Positions 15,450 through 23,831 of a DNA stretch of 63,830 nt are shown piece by piece (the stretch's first letter is position 1; every line of letters starts with the position of its first letter). The DNA comes from Bacteroidales bacterium (GTDB lineage Bacteria; Bacteroidota; Bacteroidia; Bacteroidales; F082): NCBI GenBank assembly GCA_030683155.1, contig JAUXMV010000096.1:1-63830 (forward strand), in the 5' to 3' direction. The notes beneath the pieces are model-generated. The model was not told where the DNA came from, did not search any database, and was given only the letters and a program-made list of their open reading frames with translations. The position numbers and the translations under genes were made by a program.

Positions 15450-17576
15450 CTATTGTTTAAATGGTAATTCAATTTTAAATGTTGCTCCAGTAGGTTTAAA
15501 TTCATTTTCCACAACTTGGATTGTTCCTTTTAAAGCTTCAAGCCTTGATTTAATAATAAACAAACCTAACCCTGCACCTCCTTGCTCAGAAGTAGTAGTA
15601 ACAAAAACATCAAAAATTCGATACTTATTATCCTCAGGGATTCCATAACCATTGTCAGAAAATAATATTACAAATTTATCATTTTCAACTATGGCACTAC
15701 ATCTAATGAGTTTTTCTCCAGAATTATTTCCTACTGCTTTAAATGAATTACTAATAAGATTATCAAAAATATCTTCAAATGACTTTAGATTATAATTGAT
15801 GAGAAGGTCACGATTAATTTCCAAAGAAGCCTTAATCCCACGTTTTTCAAATTCATCAATATATATCTTATTAAAAATTCTTTCGAGAGTCTCTTTGACA
15901 TTTATTTCTTCAAATTTTTGGTCGTCTTTGGCATACTTCAATAAGAAGTCAACTGCATCGCCCAAATGATTCATTTCTGTAAAAACATTTAATCCCATTT
16001 TCTTGTAACTGTCATTAAATCGAGGGTCAGGAATCCATTTGTGAATAAATTCAGCATCTCTCTTAATTTTCCCTATTGATGTTCGGGTAATATGGGAAAG
16101 CATACCAGCATAGGTTTGTAGCGACACTAGGCTAAAAAATAGATTTTCTTGCTGATGCTTTTCTTTCTCTAATTTTTGATAATCTGCTAAAGAACGTTGA
16201 ACAGTTGCTTGGGTTTTTGCAAGTTCTTTTTCAACTCTAATTATTGTTTGCTGTACTTCCGGTGACTCAGCTTTATCTTTTACTAAGTTTAGTTGTTTGC
16301 GTATATTGCCTATTTCATCCTTCGCAACTTTAAACTCTGATTTTGTTTTTTCTTTTTCTGTGTTTTTTTTCTTCTTTAAGTATGACTCTATTTTACTGAG
16401 TTGTTCTATTGTGAAATCCTTCAATTCTTTCCATGCATCATTCTCTACAAAGCTTTGACGATTAGTAGCATCAATAATATTTGGATTATGTTCCTCTGAG
16501 ATTTCAATCCATCCTAATAAATCACGAGTACTCAGTTTATCAAAGAATCCCGAATAACGCCTTTTGTCAATGCCAAGTAAATCTTTTTGCTCATTTTGAG
16601 AAGCTGCATATTCTGCAAATGGTGTTGCAATTATTCCATCACGATACACTTTTACTCCATCAATTTCAGCTCCAACAAAAGACTTCTTAAATTTATTTTT
16701 TGCTTGTTGGTCAAAATAGTACAATGTCATACCAACATATCCACATTTTCGCTCTGGCACATTTATTTTTTTTAATTCTCCATTTTGAACGATCAATATC
16801 TCTTGAGAATTCTTTTCAGTGTCAAAACCTAATTCAACTTTAAGTGTAGCTAACTCAATAGCTGCTGTTTTTACTTTTTGTTCTTTAAAATCAGGATATT
16901 CAGCAGCATCAACAACTATATTGAAGGGATATTTTAATTTATTACTGGGGGATATGAGTTTTGATAATTCTTTAATTGAGCGTATAATATCATTTTTAGT
17001 CCAAACATCACTTACCATTGAAATTTCAAGCATCGTTCCGGAACTATCCTTTTCAATAGATTCTGTCCAATATTTGTTTTCAATATCTGTGAAGAATTTA
17101 TTTTCACCAGAAAAATCAAGAGTTAATTGTTTATTTTCCTCGTCTGCATAGTATGACCAGTCGGTTTCCAAACAAAGAAGTTCATCTGAGCCTTTTTTGG
17201 TAGTTTTAAGTAACAATTTAGCACCAAGTTTATCAACTGCAAATCTACCAACACCTTTTTTACCAACAACTTTTCTATTATATGGAGGTGGAGATTGTTT
17301 TGCTTTTCGTTTACTGCTCGTACCAATTACCATCCATTTATCACGAACATCCTCAAAACTCATCCCAATCCCATCATCAATAATCAAAATCTTACTCCTA
17401 TCAGAGCGTGGATTTATATCTTCGAATTTAACTAATACATTTTCGGCATTGGCATCATAACAATTCTTTACCAACTCAAAGAGTGCTGTTATTCTATCGG
17501 TAATTAATTCTCTACCGAGCAAACGATAAGCACTAACGTCAAATTTGAATTTTAAAGTTTTTATTTGCTCTGACAT
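15450..17576 (-). CDS. double-GHKL protein: MORC/Hsp90-like ATPase fused to histidine-kinase core
   Basis: The 708-residue protein carries two GHKL ATP sites. The N-terminal site is Hsp90/MutL/MORC-like: N-box ELVKNCYDA (34-42), DDGIGM (67-72) and GKKGVGRFA (105-113). It is followed by a transducer-like region (to about 370) and a long Lys/Glu coiled coil (about 385-480). A dimerisation-helix-like segment follows with His495 (MLSHITRT). The C-terminal histidine-kinase ATPase has N-box DNLISNS (605-611), DNGYGIP (641-647) and GGAGLGL (666-672). There is no membrane segment, so the sensor is cytoplasmic. It overlaps the methyltransferase gene by 16 bases. ParaMORC-type ATPases are known from R-M loci; the addition of a kinase and receiver is unusual. 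It probably senses DNA state or phage components. Confidence 0.85.
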   Translation of the reverse strand: MSEQIKTLKFKFDVSAYRLLGRELITDRITALFELVKNCYDANAENVLVKFEDINPRSDRSKILIIDDGIGMSFEDVRDKWMVIGTSSKRKAKQSPPPYNRKVVGKKGVGRFAVDKLGAKLLLKTTKKGSDELLCLETDWSYYADEENKQLTLDFSGENKFFTDIENKYWTESIEKDSSGTMLEISMVSDVWTKNDIIRSIKELSKLISPSNKLKYPFNIVVDAAEYPDFKEQKVKTAAIELATLKVELGFDTEKNSQEILIVQNGELKKINVPERKCGYVGMTLYYFDQQAKNKFKKSFVGAEIDGVKVYRDGIIATPFAEYAASQNEQKDLLGIDKRRYSGFFDKLSTRDLLGWIEISEEHNPNIIDATNRQSFVENDAWKELKDFTIEQLSKIESYLKKKKNTEKEKTKSEFKVAKDEIGNIRKQLNLVKDKAESPEVQQTIIRVEKELAKTQATVQRSLADYQKLEKEKHQQENLFFSLVSLQTYAGMLSHITRTSIGKIKRDAEFIHKWIPDPRFNDSYKKMGLNVFTEMNHLGDAVDFLLKYAKDDQKFEEINVKETLERIFNKIYIDEFEKRGIKASLEINRDLLINYNLKSFEDIFDNLISNSFKAVGNNSGEKLIRCSAIVENDKFVILFSDNGYGIPEDNKYRIFDVFVTTTSEQGGAGLGLFIIKSRLEALKGTIQVVENEFKPTGATFKIELPFKQ

Positions 17577-18631
17577 TCGTAGTTCATGATTTGTTTGAAA
17601 ATTGCCTCTGCTAAAAGAGGGGGAACTGCATTACCAATTTGTTGTTGAATGTGCATTAATGAACCCACAAAAATAAAATCATCTGGAAAACTTTGAATTC
17701 GAGCAGCTTCTCTAACTGATAATCCCCTGTCTTGCTCAGGATGTATCAACATGTTTTTTCTATAATTTGAAATAACAATTGATGGAGCTTCAGGATTTAA
17801 TCGTTTGTATATTCCACTATGACAATTATTCTTGTCTTTATAATTTTTCATTAAATGGTCTGGTATAGCTTTCCAATTTTGACCCGGCTTAATATGTCTA
17901 TAGCGTTCTATTACCAAATCATTATTTCTAGAAACATAATTTTGTAATGCCTTTTGATTGCCATTTCGCAATCGTTTTGCGTATTCTGAAGGTGAACTTT
18001 TATAAGGTAACTCTTCTTCAACCTGTCCATTTGATAAAAGAGGAAGGTCTCCAATTGCATCTATAACCGATACTTTTTTTTCTTGCTTTTCAGGAAACTC
18101 AAAGCAGATGCCTTCTTTATTACCAACTAAAAAAAATCTATTTCGGTCTTGAGGAACACCATAATCAGATGCTGTTAAAACTTGGTGATTTACAGTATAA
18201 CCTAACTCTTCAAAGTTTTGCCTTATTTGCTTAATTGTGGCACCTTTATTGAAGCTTACTATACCTTCTACATTCTCAAACAGAAACCATTTCGGTTTTA
18301 ATTCTTCAATGAATCGGATAAACTCCTGATAAAGTTTATTATTTTCATTTTTTTCATTCCTTGTTTTTGAATTAGATAGAGAGAATCCTTGACATGGAGG
18401 ACCTCCAAAAACAATTAAGGGATTTGTAATATTAAGTGAGTGTGGATTTATATTTGAAATGTTCTCTGTAATAACTTTAGAATCAGGGTGATTTGTCTTA
18501 AATGTTTTTGCGGCATTTGGGTCTTTCTCGATTGCAATAGGAATAATAATTCCAGCGCTTATTGCTCCTAGACTTAGTCCTCCAGCACCCGAAAAAATGT
18601 CTACTCCTATATGTTTTTGTTCAAAATCCAT
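17561..18631 (-). CDS. DNA (cytosine-5-)-methyltransferase (Dcm-type), first gene of the operon
   Basis: It is a complete C5-cytosine methyltransferase of 356 residues. The SAM-binding motif I is DIFSGAGGLSLG. Catalytic Cys80 lies in GGPPCQGFS, motif VI is ENVEG, and motif VIII is QDRNRFFLVG. Motifs IX-X are RGLSVREAARIQSFPDDF and IGNAVPP. The target-recognition region (about 185-280) is short, so the target site is probably simple. No restriction nuclease accompanies it. Instead the operon continues with a sensor kinase, a receiver and a caspase-like protein, so methylation may mark self DNA for a signalling system. ATG at 18631 was chosen over an upstream TTG at 18640. Confidence 0.93.
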   Translation of the reverse strand: MDFEQKHIGVDIFSGAGGLSLGAISAGIIIPIAIEKDPNAAKTFKTNHPDSKVITENISNINPHSLNITNPLIVFGGPPCQGFSLSNSKTRNEKNENNKLYQEFIRFIEELKPKWFLFENVEGIVSFNKGATIKQIRQNFEELGYTVNHQVLTASDYGVPQDRNRFFLVGNKEGICFEFPEKQEKKVSVIDAIGDLPLLSNGQVEEELPYKSSPSEYAKRLRNGNQKALQNYVSRNNDLVIERYRHIKPGQNWKAIPDHLMKNYKDKNNCHSGIYKRLNPEAPSIVISNYRKNMLIHPEQDRGLSVREAARIQSFPDDFIFVGSLMHIQQQIGNAVPPLLAEAIFKQIMNYECQSK

Positions 18632-18693
18632 AACTAGCAAAAATAGAATAATTATTTAAGACATTGAAGTGGTTTTTATCCTTTTTTTTGTTT

Positions 18694-18701
18694 CAAATAT
18701 A
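18694..18701 (-). promoter_or_regulatory. -7 box of the methyltransferase/kinase/receiver/protease operon
   Basis: The minus strand reads TATATTTG about 63 bases upstream of the methyltransferase ATG. It is the only promoter-like site seen for the four overlapping genes, so they should be one transcript. Confidence 0.45.
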
Positions 18702-18923
18702 AAATCGTCTATGAGAAAGAAAAATTGCACTCCTTTGCAAATTTCGGTTTGTGGGTCGGTATTATTATGGACTTGCAAATAGTGCACTATGTTGGCTTCC
18801 AATAATTCTTCAAAGGGCAAAGGCGCGTTGGCAAAACAAAATCAATTCGGAGCAATCAATTTATACTTTAGTTAGTTTTTAGTCAATTTCGGTTTGTTCT
18901 TAGCTATTTCGCTTTTCAGGTAA

Positions 18924-19240
18924 CGATTATATACCCCATCTGCGTCTATTTTTATCTTGTGTTTACATCCAATTTTCCGTTTTTTTCAAAACATAAAGAT
19001 AAAAAACATAATCGACTACCTTACTAATCTGCTGAATTTTTATGGAAATAAAGTTGAGGGCGAAGGAATGGATGTTTAACATTCTGTTGAAAATTGCCAA
19101 AAACTGTTGATGAATGTAATGCGGCTTTTTAGATTCTGTTAGGGAGGCGTTGGATTGAGCGTGTTGAGATGTAGTTCAATCCTGTGAATGCGGGAAGTTG
19201 TGGAAGGGTTTTGGGGTTGTGGGACAGATTGATTAGAGAA
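18924..19240 (+). repeat. dispersed repeat family B, copy 4 (long form)
   Basis: It starts GTAACGATTATATACCCC, has CAAAACATAAAGATAAAAAA and CATAATCGACTACCTT. It continues GGAAATAAAGTTGAGGGC and GATGTTTAACATTCTGTTGA, with a hairpin GGATTGA...TCAATCCTGTG. It forms a same-orientation pair with copy 3 around the 4.4-kb methyltransferase operon. The remainder of the gene-free stretch 18641-19273 shows nothing else. Confidence 0.7.
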
Positions 19241-19273
19241 CTTTTTTTGGTTACTGAGCTTTGTTCTGTTCGT

Positions 19274-21043
19274 CTAATCACTTATTGCTTCAATTTCTTC
19301 GTCAAGTTTTACTATAGTTTCAGGACTTTCTATTGACCTGTCACTCCACCATCGTTCAGAACAATATTCAGCCAGAATCTTAGTACGAGCTTTTAAATCA
19401 ATTTTGTTAAATCCTTTATTTGTGTCAATTGAGGAACCGAGTTTCTTTGTCATTGAAAACAGGCTTCTTCCGTAGCCATCAATTTTATCAATTGCATTTT
19501 TATTCTGAACGCTTGAATTTAGACCTTTTTCTAAAACGGTCAAGTTTCCGATATTATGCTCATAATCAATAAAGTCCTCTTTGTTGACAAATCCCAATGA
19601 ATTTGGTTCAAAAGTTGGAGTTTGTGAAAGTATGTGCTCAATATTTGGGGTTTTACTTACTATATCTTTCATTTCTGATATGCCAAATTCCTTGCAATTA
19701 ATATGCTCACAGTAAGTAATGAAAATGTGATTTAAAGCACGGTTTCCATAAATTCCTCTTGATAAGTTTGATTGAAATTCTTCTTTAGGCATCCAGCGAT
19801 TATTAAACCAAACAAGCCAATTTTCTATATCATTAGCATTTTTATGGTCTATATCAAAAACGAGTCTTGAAATGTCAGCTTTTGGGTCAGTTCCTCGTGT
19901 TTTATATACACGGACTTCAATAAGTTCAACTAAATCAAAGAAATTAAATTTCTCTCTTCCTTTCCCTGCAAGACCTTTATCAAGCAAGTCAAGTTTTTCC
20001 AATTTTATAATTAATGGATAAAGGGTAGCTGATAAGTTTAAGACAACAAATAATTTGAAATATTTTGCGTCTGACTTGGCACGTTCAATAACGTTTTTAC
20101 AATTTTGAAAAAACTCTTTTAAGCTAGAAATATATGAATTGATAAATGTTTCAATTTCTTCATAATTGCCATCTGTTATCCCATTTCTATGTTTTGTCAG
20201 TTGGTTTTTTAAATATTGAAGAACATAGTTTGCTGTTGGGTCATAATTCTCATTGCTGTAAGTTACAAAATGATAACGCATCAAATTATCTTCACTGAAA
20301 TCTCTATTTTTTATTAGGTTAATTCCTAACTCTTCTCCAAGATGCTTTATGTCGTCATAAATCTCAAAAATATCACTAAAGTGATCATTTATTGAGTTGT
20401 CGAGTTTCTTGTTTAAGTAACGATTTGAAAAATATATCAAAAGACTTTTTGCTTTTTCCATGTTTGAGAGAGGTTTCCCTCTGTCATTAACTGTTTGAAA
20501 AATTCTTATTGCATCACCTTCTGAATTCTCAACAAACTCCATAACTTCAAGTTTCTCCACTGATTTAAGAAATTTTAATTTGTCGTCAATTTGGTCAACT
20601 TTAAACTTGATTTCTTCAATCGCATCTTTTAAAAATCTCTGACTTTTATTTTGAGGTTCGCCAACTTTGCCTTCAATTAAATCTATAAAAAACTGTTGGT
20701 CTCTGTTTAAAGGCGTTATTCGGTATCTATCGTCCTCTTTCAAATAGAATCTCTCATAATATGAAGCATCTTTTTCCGATAGCTTTTTGATTAAAGAACT
20801 AATTATCAGGGTTGCAGTTGTCGTTCTTTGTTGCCCGTCAACAACATAAAACTTTTCATCATCGTCTGCGGATTTGGATAAAACTATTGTTCCAATATAA
20901 TGGTTAGAGTTTGATTCTATTGATTCAATTATATCGTCAAATAGGTCTCTAATATTTTGAACCTCCCAAGCATATCCTCTTTGATATTTTGGTATTTCAA
21001 GAAATCGCCCATTAAAAAAGTCTTTTATTTTAATACTAGCCAT
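19274..21043 (-). CDS. GmrSD-like DUF262/DUF1524 nuclease (predicted type IV restriction or defence enzyme)
   Basis: The 589-residue protein opens with the DUF262 signature: IPKYQRGYAWE (about residues 17-27) and FYVVDGQQRTTTATLI (about 65-80), a ParB-like NTP-dependent module. The C-terminal third has DUF1524: DIDHKN, then IEHILSQTP and YEHNIGNLTVLEKGLNSSVQNK, the His-Me/HNH-type nuclease with conserved His and Asn. The GmrSD family restricts DNA with glucosylated hydroxymethylcytosine, and BrxU-like relatives have broader range. The modification read by this protein is unknown. It lies 79 bases downstream of the PRTase operon on the same strand and could be co-transcribed. Confidence 0.9.
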   Translation of the reverse strand: MASIKIKDFFNGRFLEIPKYQRGYAWEVQNIRDLFDDIIESIESNSNHYIGTIVLSKSADDDEKFYVVDGQQRTTTATLIISSLIKKLSEKDASYYERFYLKEDDRYRITPLNRDQQFFIDLIEGKVGEPQNKSQRFLKDAIEEIKFKVDQIDDKLKFLKSVEKLEVMEFVENSEGDAIRIFQTVNDRGKPLSNMEKAKSLLIYFSNRYLNKKLDNSINDHFSDIFEIYDDIKHLGEELGINLIKNRDFSEDNLMRYHFVTYSNENYDPTANYVLQYLKNQLTKHRNGITDGNYEEIETFINSYISSLKEFFQNCKNVIERAKSDAKYFKLFVVLNLSATLYPLIIKLEKLDLLDKGLAGKGREKFNFFDLVELIEVRVYKTRGTDPKADISRLVFDIDHKNANDIENWLVWFNNRWMPKEEFQSNLSRGIYGNRALNHIFITYCEHINCKEFGISEMKDIVSKTPNIEHILSQTPTFEPNSLGFVNKEDFIDYEHNIGNLTVLEKGLNSSVQNKNAIDKIDGYGRSLFSMTKKLGSSIDTNKGFNKIDLKARTKILAEYCSERWWSDRSIESPETIVKLDEEIEAISD

Positions 21044-21122
21044 GCTATAATTTTTTATGTCGTAAGTTTAGTGTCTGGATGTTTTTTGTCTTGTTGCCAG
21101 CAAGCTTAGACCGAACCAGGCT

Positions 21123-22805
21123 TTATGTCTTTATAAATTTACTTACTCGTAAATCTAAACGAGGTGGAACAATTACTTCGTCTGGAATTTGATTAATTAA
21201 TAATACTGGAGTTCTTAAATCAGAACAAAAAGTAACTATTTCCTTAAATTCATCCAAATTAGAGTCTCTGTTCTGTTCTCTATCAGCAATAATACTAACA
21301 ATAAACCAATTTTGAATTTTCTTACCTAAAAGATCCTCAATTTTATTTTTCTTTCTACAAACGGTATCTCCCGTAGCAATTACATCTGTAAATAAAATAA
21401 TATTTTCGACTTTAATGAAATCATTTTTTTTGTACTTTAAATAGTTTACAGACTCTTTATACGTATGATGGTTAGCACCAGCTTTTGATGCGATACAATA
21501 ACTTTTAACATTAGTTCTGATTGATACCTGGCTTGCAATTATTGCTCCCCAGTAATCAACCCCTATAAAAGCATATTTATCTTTTGCATCAGTTTTAAAA
21601 ATATTCTCAATAAACCATATAAATGCTCTATTAGTTATTTGTGACAAAATATTTGAATCACTTAATAGCCTGTTTGTATATATCCAACTTAATGAAACTT
21701 TTGTATCTGAGGTTGCATACCTGTCTAAGGAATAAAGTCCTTCAATTGCAATTCTATTAATTATCTTATCCTGAATGCTTTTACTTATTACAATAGGTGT
21801 CTTTGAAACTTTGGATTCGGTAATAAATTCTGTTTCTTTTTCAGAATTTGACATCACTAAAGAATTACCTTTATCAAGTCTTATCTGACTTTCTGAGTAC
21901 TTCCAATCACCAATTAATGGATTATCAGAATATCCTCTCATTTTAAATTGTAGAGTATAAATCTTAGGCTGCTTTTCTGGTTCAATTTCAACTATTTTAG
22001 CCTCACGTGCAATTTGATTTGGTGTAGAACCAACGCCAGAACCAAACATAGCTGATAGAATGAAATGATTTAATTCATCATAAGAAGTAAAGTCAGGAAT
22101 ATGACCATCTCCAAAAAAATAGATTGTATGTTGCTTTCGACGTATTTTATACAGTCTTTCTACAATATAATAGGCATCTTTCCATTCATGCTTCTCTGCC
22201 CAATCGTTTTCCTCAATATACATTAAAGCTCTATGAAAATGTATCATTGGATAATGTGAAAGGATAGTTAAAATATCTGTATTTGGAACTATATCACTAA
22301 TAAAATCACTAATAATGTTATCTATTTCATCACTTGTTAAACTTCGAGGTTTATTTGAAAAGCCAGTTCCCCATGTCGAATCTAAAGACAAACACCAAAT
22401 ATCTTTTAATTTGTACAATATTGCATAATCATTCTGTTTTACAATATTATTCATTGAGAAATTACAACTAAAACTATTAAATTCCTTACGGGCTTCAATT
22501 CTTCTATCCATAGAATCAAGGCTTTGACTAAAATCGTGATTACCAATACATACGCAAATAGAATCTGTGGTGACATTAAGTTTTTGAGATAGATAAGTCA
22601 AAATTGTTTTTGCATGATCAAAGTTTTGTGTTTTGAATCTATTAACAAAATCTCCTGTTGCAAAGATGTAATCTATTGTTCCAATATTAGAATTGATTAA
22701 TTCAGACAATTCATTCAAATACTCTTTATAGTTTTTTAAACGAAGGTGTTCATTTGTATTGGTAAGATCATCAAGATGAAAATCAGTAATCTGTAATATT
22801 CTCAT
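21123..22805 (-). CDS. calcineurin-like phosphoesterase fused to a phosphoribosyltransferase domain
   Basis: Two enzyme folds share 560 residues. The first 290 residues form a metallophosphoesterase with all signatures: ITDFHLDD, ATGDFVN, GNHDFS, LSHYPM and FGDGHIPD, so two metal ions should be bound. After a linker rich in charged and Ser residues (about 300-350) comes a PRTase-like Rossmann domain. Its PRPP-binding loop IILFTDVIATGDT lies at about 469-481, close to the classic VxxVDDVxxTGxT. PRTases use PRPP or nucleotide-ribose phosphates; MPPs hydrolyse phosphodiesters. Together with the next two genes this suggests nucleotide-based signalling or NAD/nucleotide breakdown. I know of no characterised protein of this layout. 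Confidence 0.8.
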   Translation of the reverse strand: MRILQITDFHLDDLTNTNEHLRLKNYKEYLNELSELINSNIGTIDYIFATGDFVNRFKTQNFDHAKTILTYLSQKLNVTTDSICVCIGNHDFSQSLDSMDRRIEARKEFNSFSCNFSMNNIVKQNDYAILYKLKDIWCLSLDSTWGTGFSNKPRSLTSDEIDNIISDFISDIVPNTDILTILSHYPMIHFHRALMYIEENDWAEKHEWKDAYYIVERLYKIRRKQHTIYFFGDGHIPDFTSYDELNHFILSAMFGSGVGSTPNQIAREAKIVEIEPEKQPKIYTLQFKMRGYSDNPLIGDWKYSESQIRLDKGNSLVMSNSEKETEFITESKVSKTPIVISKSIQDKIINRIAIEGLYSLDRYATSDTKVSLSWIYTNRLLSDSNILSQITNRAFIWFIENIFKTDAKDKYAFIGVDYWGAIIASQVSIRTNVKSYCIASKAGANHHTYKESVNYLKYKKNDFIKVENIILFTDVIATGDTVCRKKNKIEDLLGKKIQNWFIVSIIADREQNRDSNLDEFKEIVTFCSDLRTPVLLINQIPDEVIVPPRLDLRVSKFIKT

Positions 22806-22815
22806 ATTTTATAAA

Positions 22816-23829
22816 TTAAATATTTTCTTCAAATAAAGCAAATTTGGCTCCTTCATTAAGCCCTTTAAGGTCTATCAATGAGGAAAGATTGAAACAATCA
22901 CTAAATGATTCAACAGGAAATAAACTACCTATAACAAGAGCTTTTTCCAATTTACAACCTGTTAGAACGGCATATGCTTGAGCTATTTTAACTTCGGTAC
23001 CTCCAAAAATAAAATCACCAATGTAAATATACTCTTGATATTGTTCCGTCCAAAAAATGTTTTGAAGTTCTTCAATATCAAAAATTTTATTTTTAGGACC
23101 TAAATGATCAATTACATCAATCTCAATTTTATTTAGTAAGCCAATTGCTGCTGCAAAAGGACTTGATCTTAAACTTACCGACAAAAGTTTTATGGTATTT
23201 AAATTTTTATCTTTTGCCAAAGTTTCTTTTAGAAAGCTATTTAATTTGTCCGATAGTTTAATTGATATCCACATAAATGATTTAGGATCAGAAATCAAAT
23301 TGCTTGAATTAAAAACACCATTTGCTGCTATTGGAGTAGAAGGAAGTCGTAAGATTAAGTCATCGTTAAATTTTTCAAAGCAATTATAAACAAATTCTTT
23401 AATAAGATCATTTTCCAATATTTCACAACTTGGGTAAAGTTCTTCAGCATCAAGTGCTTTACGCTTAAGTGAGATAATAAAGGTTTTTTTGTCTGGCTCA
23501 TTAACATTAAAATCGCCTTTGATGAATTCATCTCTCAGTCGGCGAAAACGTATAATTAGATGATTAGAATTCAAGAAGTAGATTGGTCGCTTAATTTCAT
23601 CAATTAAACTAAAAATTGGAGAAAAACCATGATCATCGTTATCTATAATTCCATTACAGTTAATTATTAGAGGAAACCTCTTTTCTTCTTCTCTGTATAT
23701 TGTCGATAATACACCTCCTGTTATAGTATCAAGATTGAAGGAAGTATTTAAACCATTTGTTTCCCAAATTAAGCCTTGAAGGCGACAATATAAAAAATGC
23801 TGATGAATTAATATGCTATTATATATCAT
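22816..23829 (-). CDS. phosphoribosyltransferase-like protein with uncharacterised N-terminal domain
   Basis: Residues about 269-281 of 337 read YIGDFIFGGTEVK, a degenerate PRPP-loop in the same place relative to the C-terminus as in the partner protein. It is followed by a helix and ALVIGSLFP strand typical of the fold. One expected acidic residue of the DD pair is replaced (IGDF), so activity may be altered or lost. The N-terminal 200 residues (LIINCNGIID, FLNSNHLII) look like an alpha/beta domain I cannot name. It is 2 bases from the STAS-GHKL gene and 10 from the phosphoesterase gene, so the three are certainly one operon. Confidence 0.6.
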   Translation of the reverse strand: MIYNSILIHQHFLYCRLQGLIWETNGLNTSFNLDTITGGVLSTIYREEEKRFPLIINCNGIIDNDDHGFSPIFSLIDEIKRPIYFLNSNHLIIRFRRLRDEFIKGDFNVNEPDKKTFIISLKRKALDAEELYPSCEILENDLIKEFVYNCFEKFNDDLILRLPSTPIAANGVFNSSNLISDPKSFMWISIKLSDKLNSFLKETLAKDKNLNTIKLLSVSLRSSPFAAAIGLLNKIEIDVIDHLGPKNKIFDIEELQNIFWTEQYQEYIYIGDFIFGGTEVKIAQAYAVLTGCKLEKALVIGSLFPVESFSDCFNLSSLIDLKGLNEGAKFALFEENI

Positions 23830-23831
23830 GG

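Noticed and set aside
14211-18631. Plain Detocs-type phosphorelay defence system
   Set aside because: The sensor lacks a TPR-type sensor part, there is only one receiver gene without fused effector, and a DNA methyltransferase is present; the layout is different.
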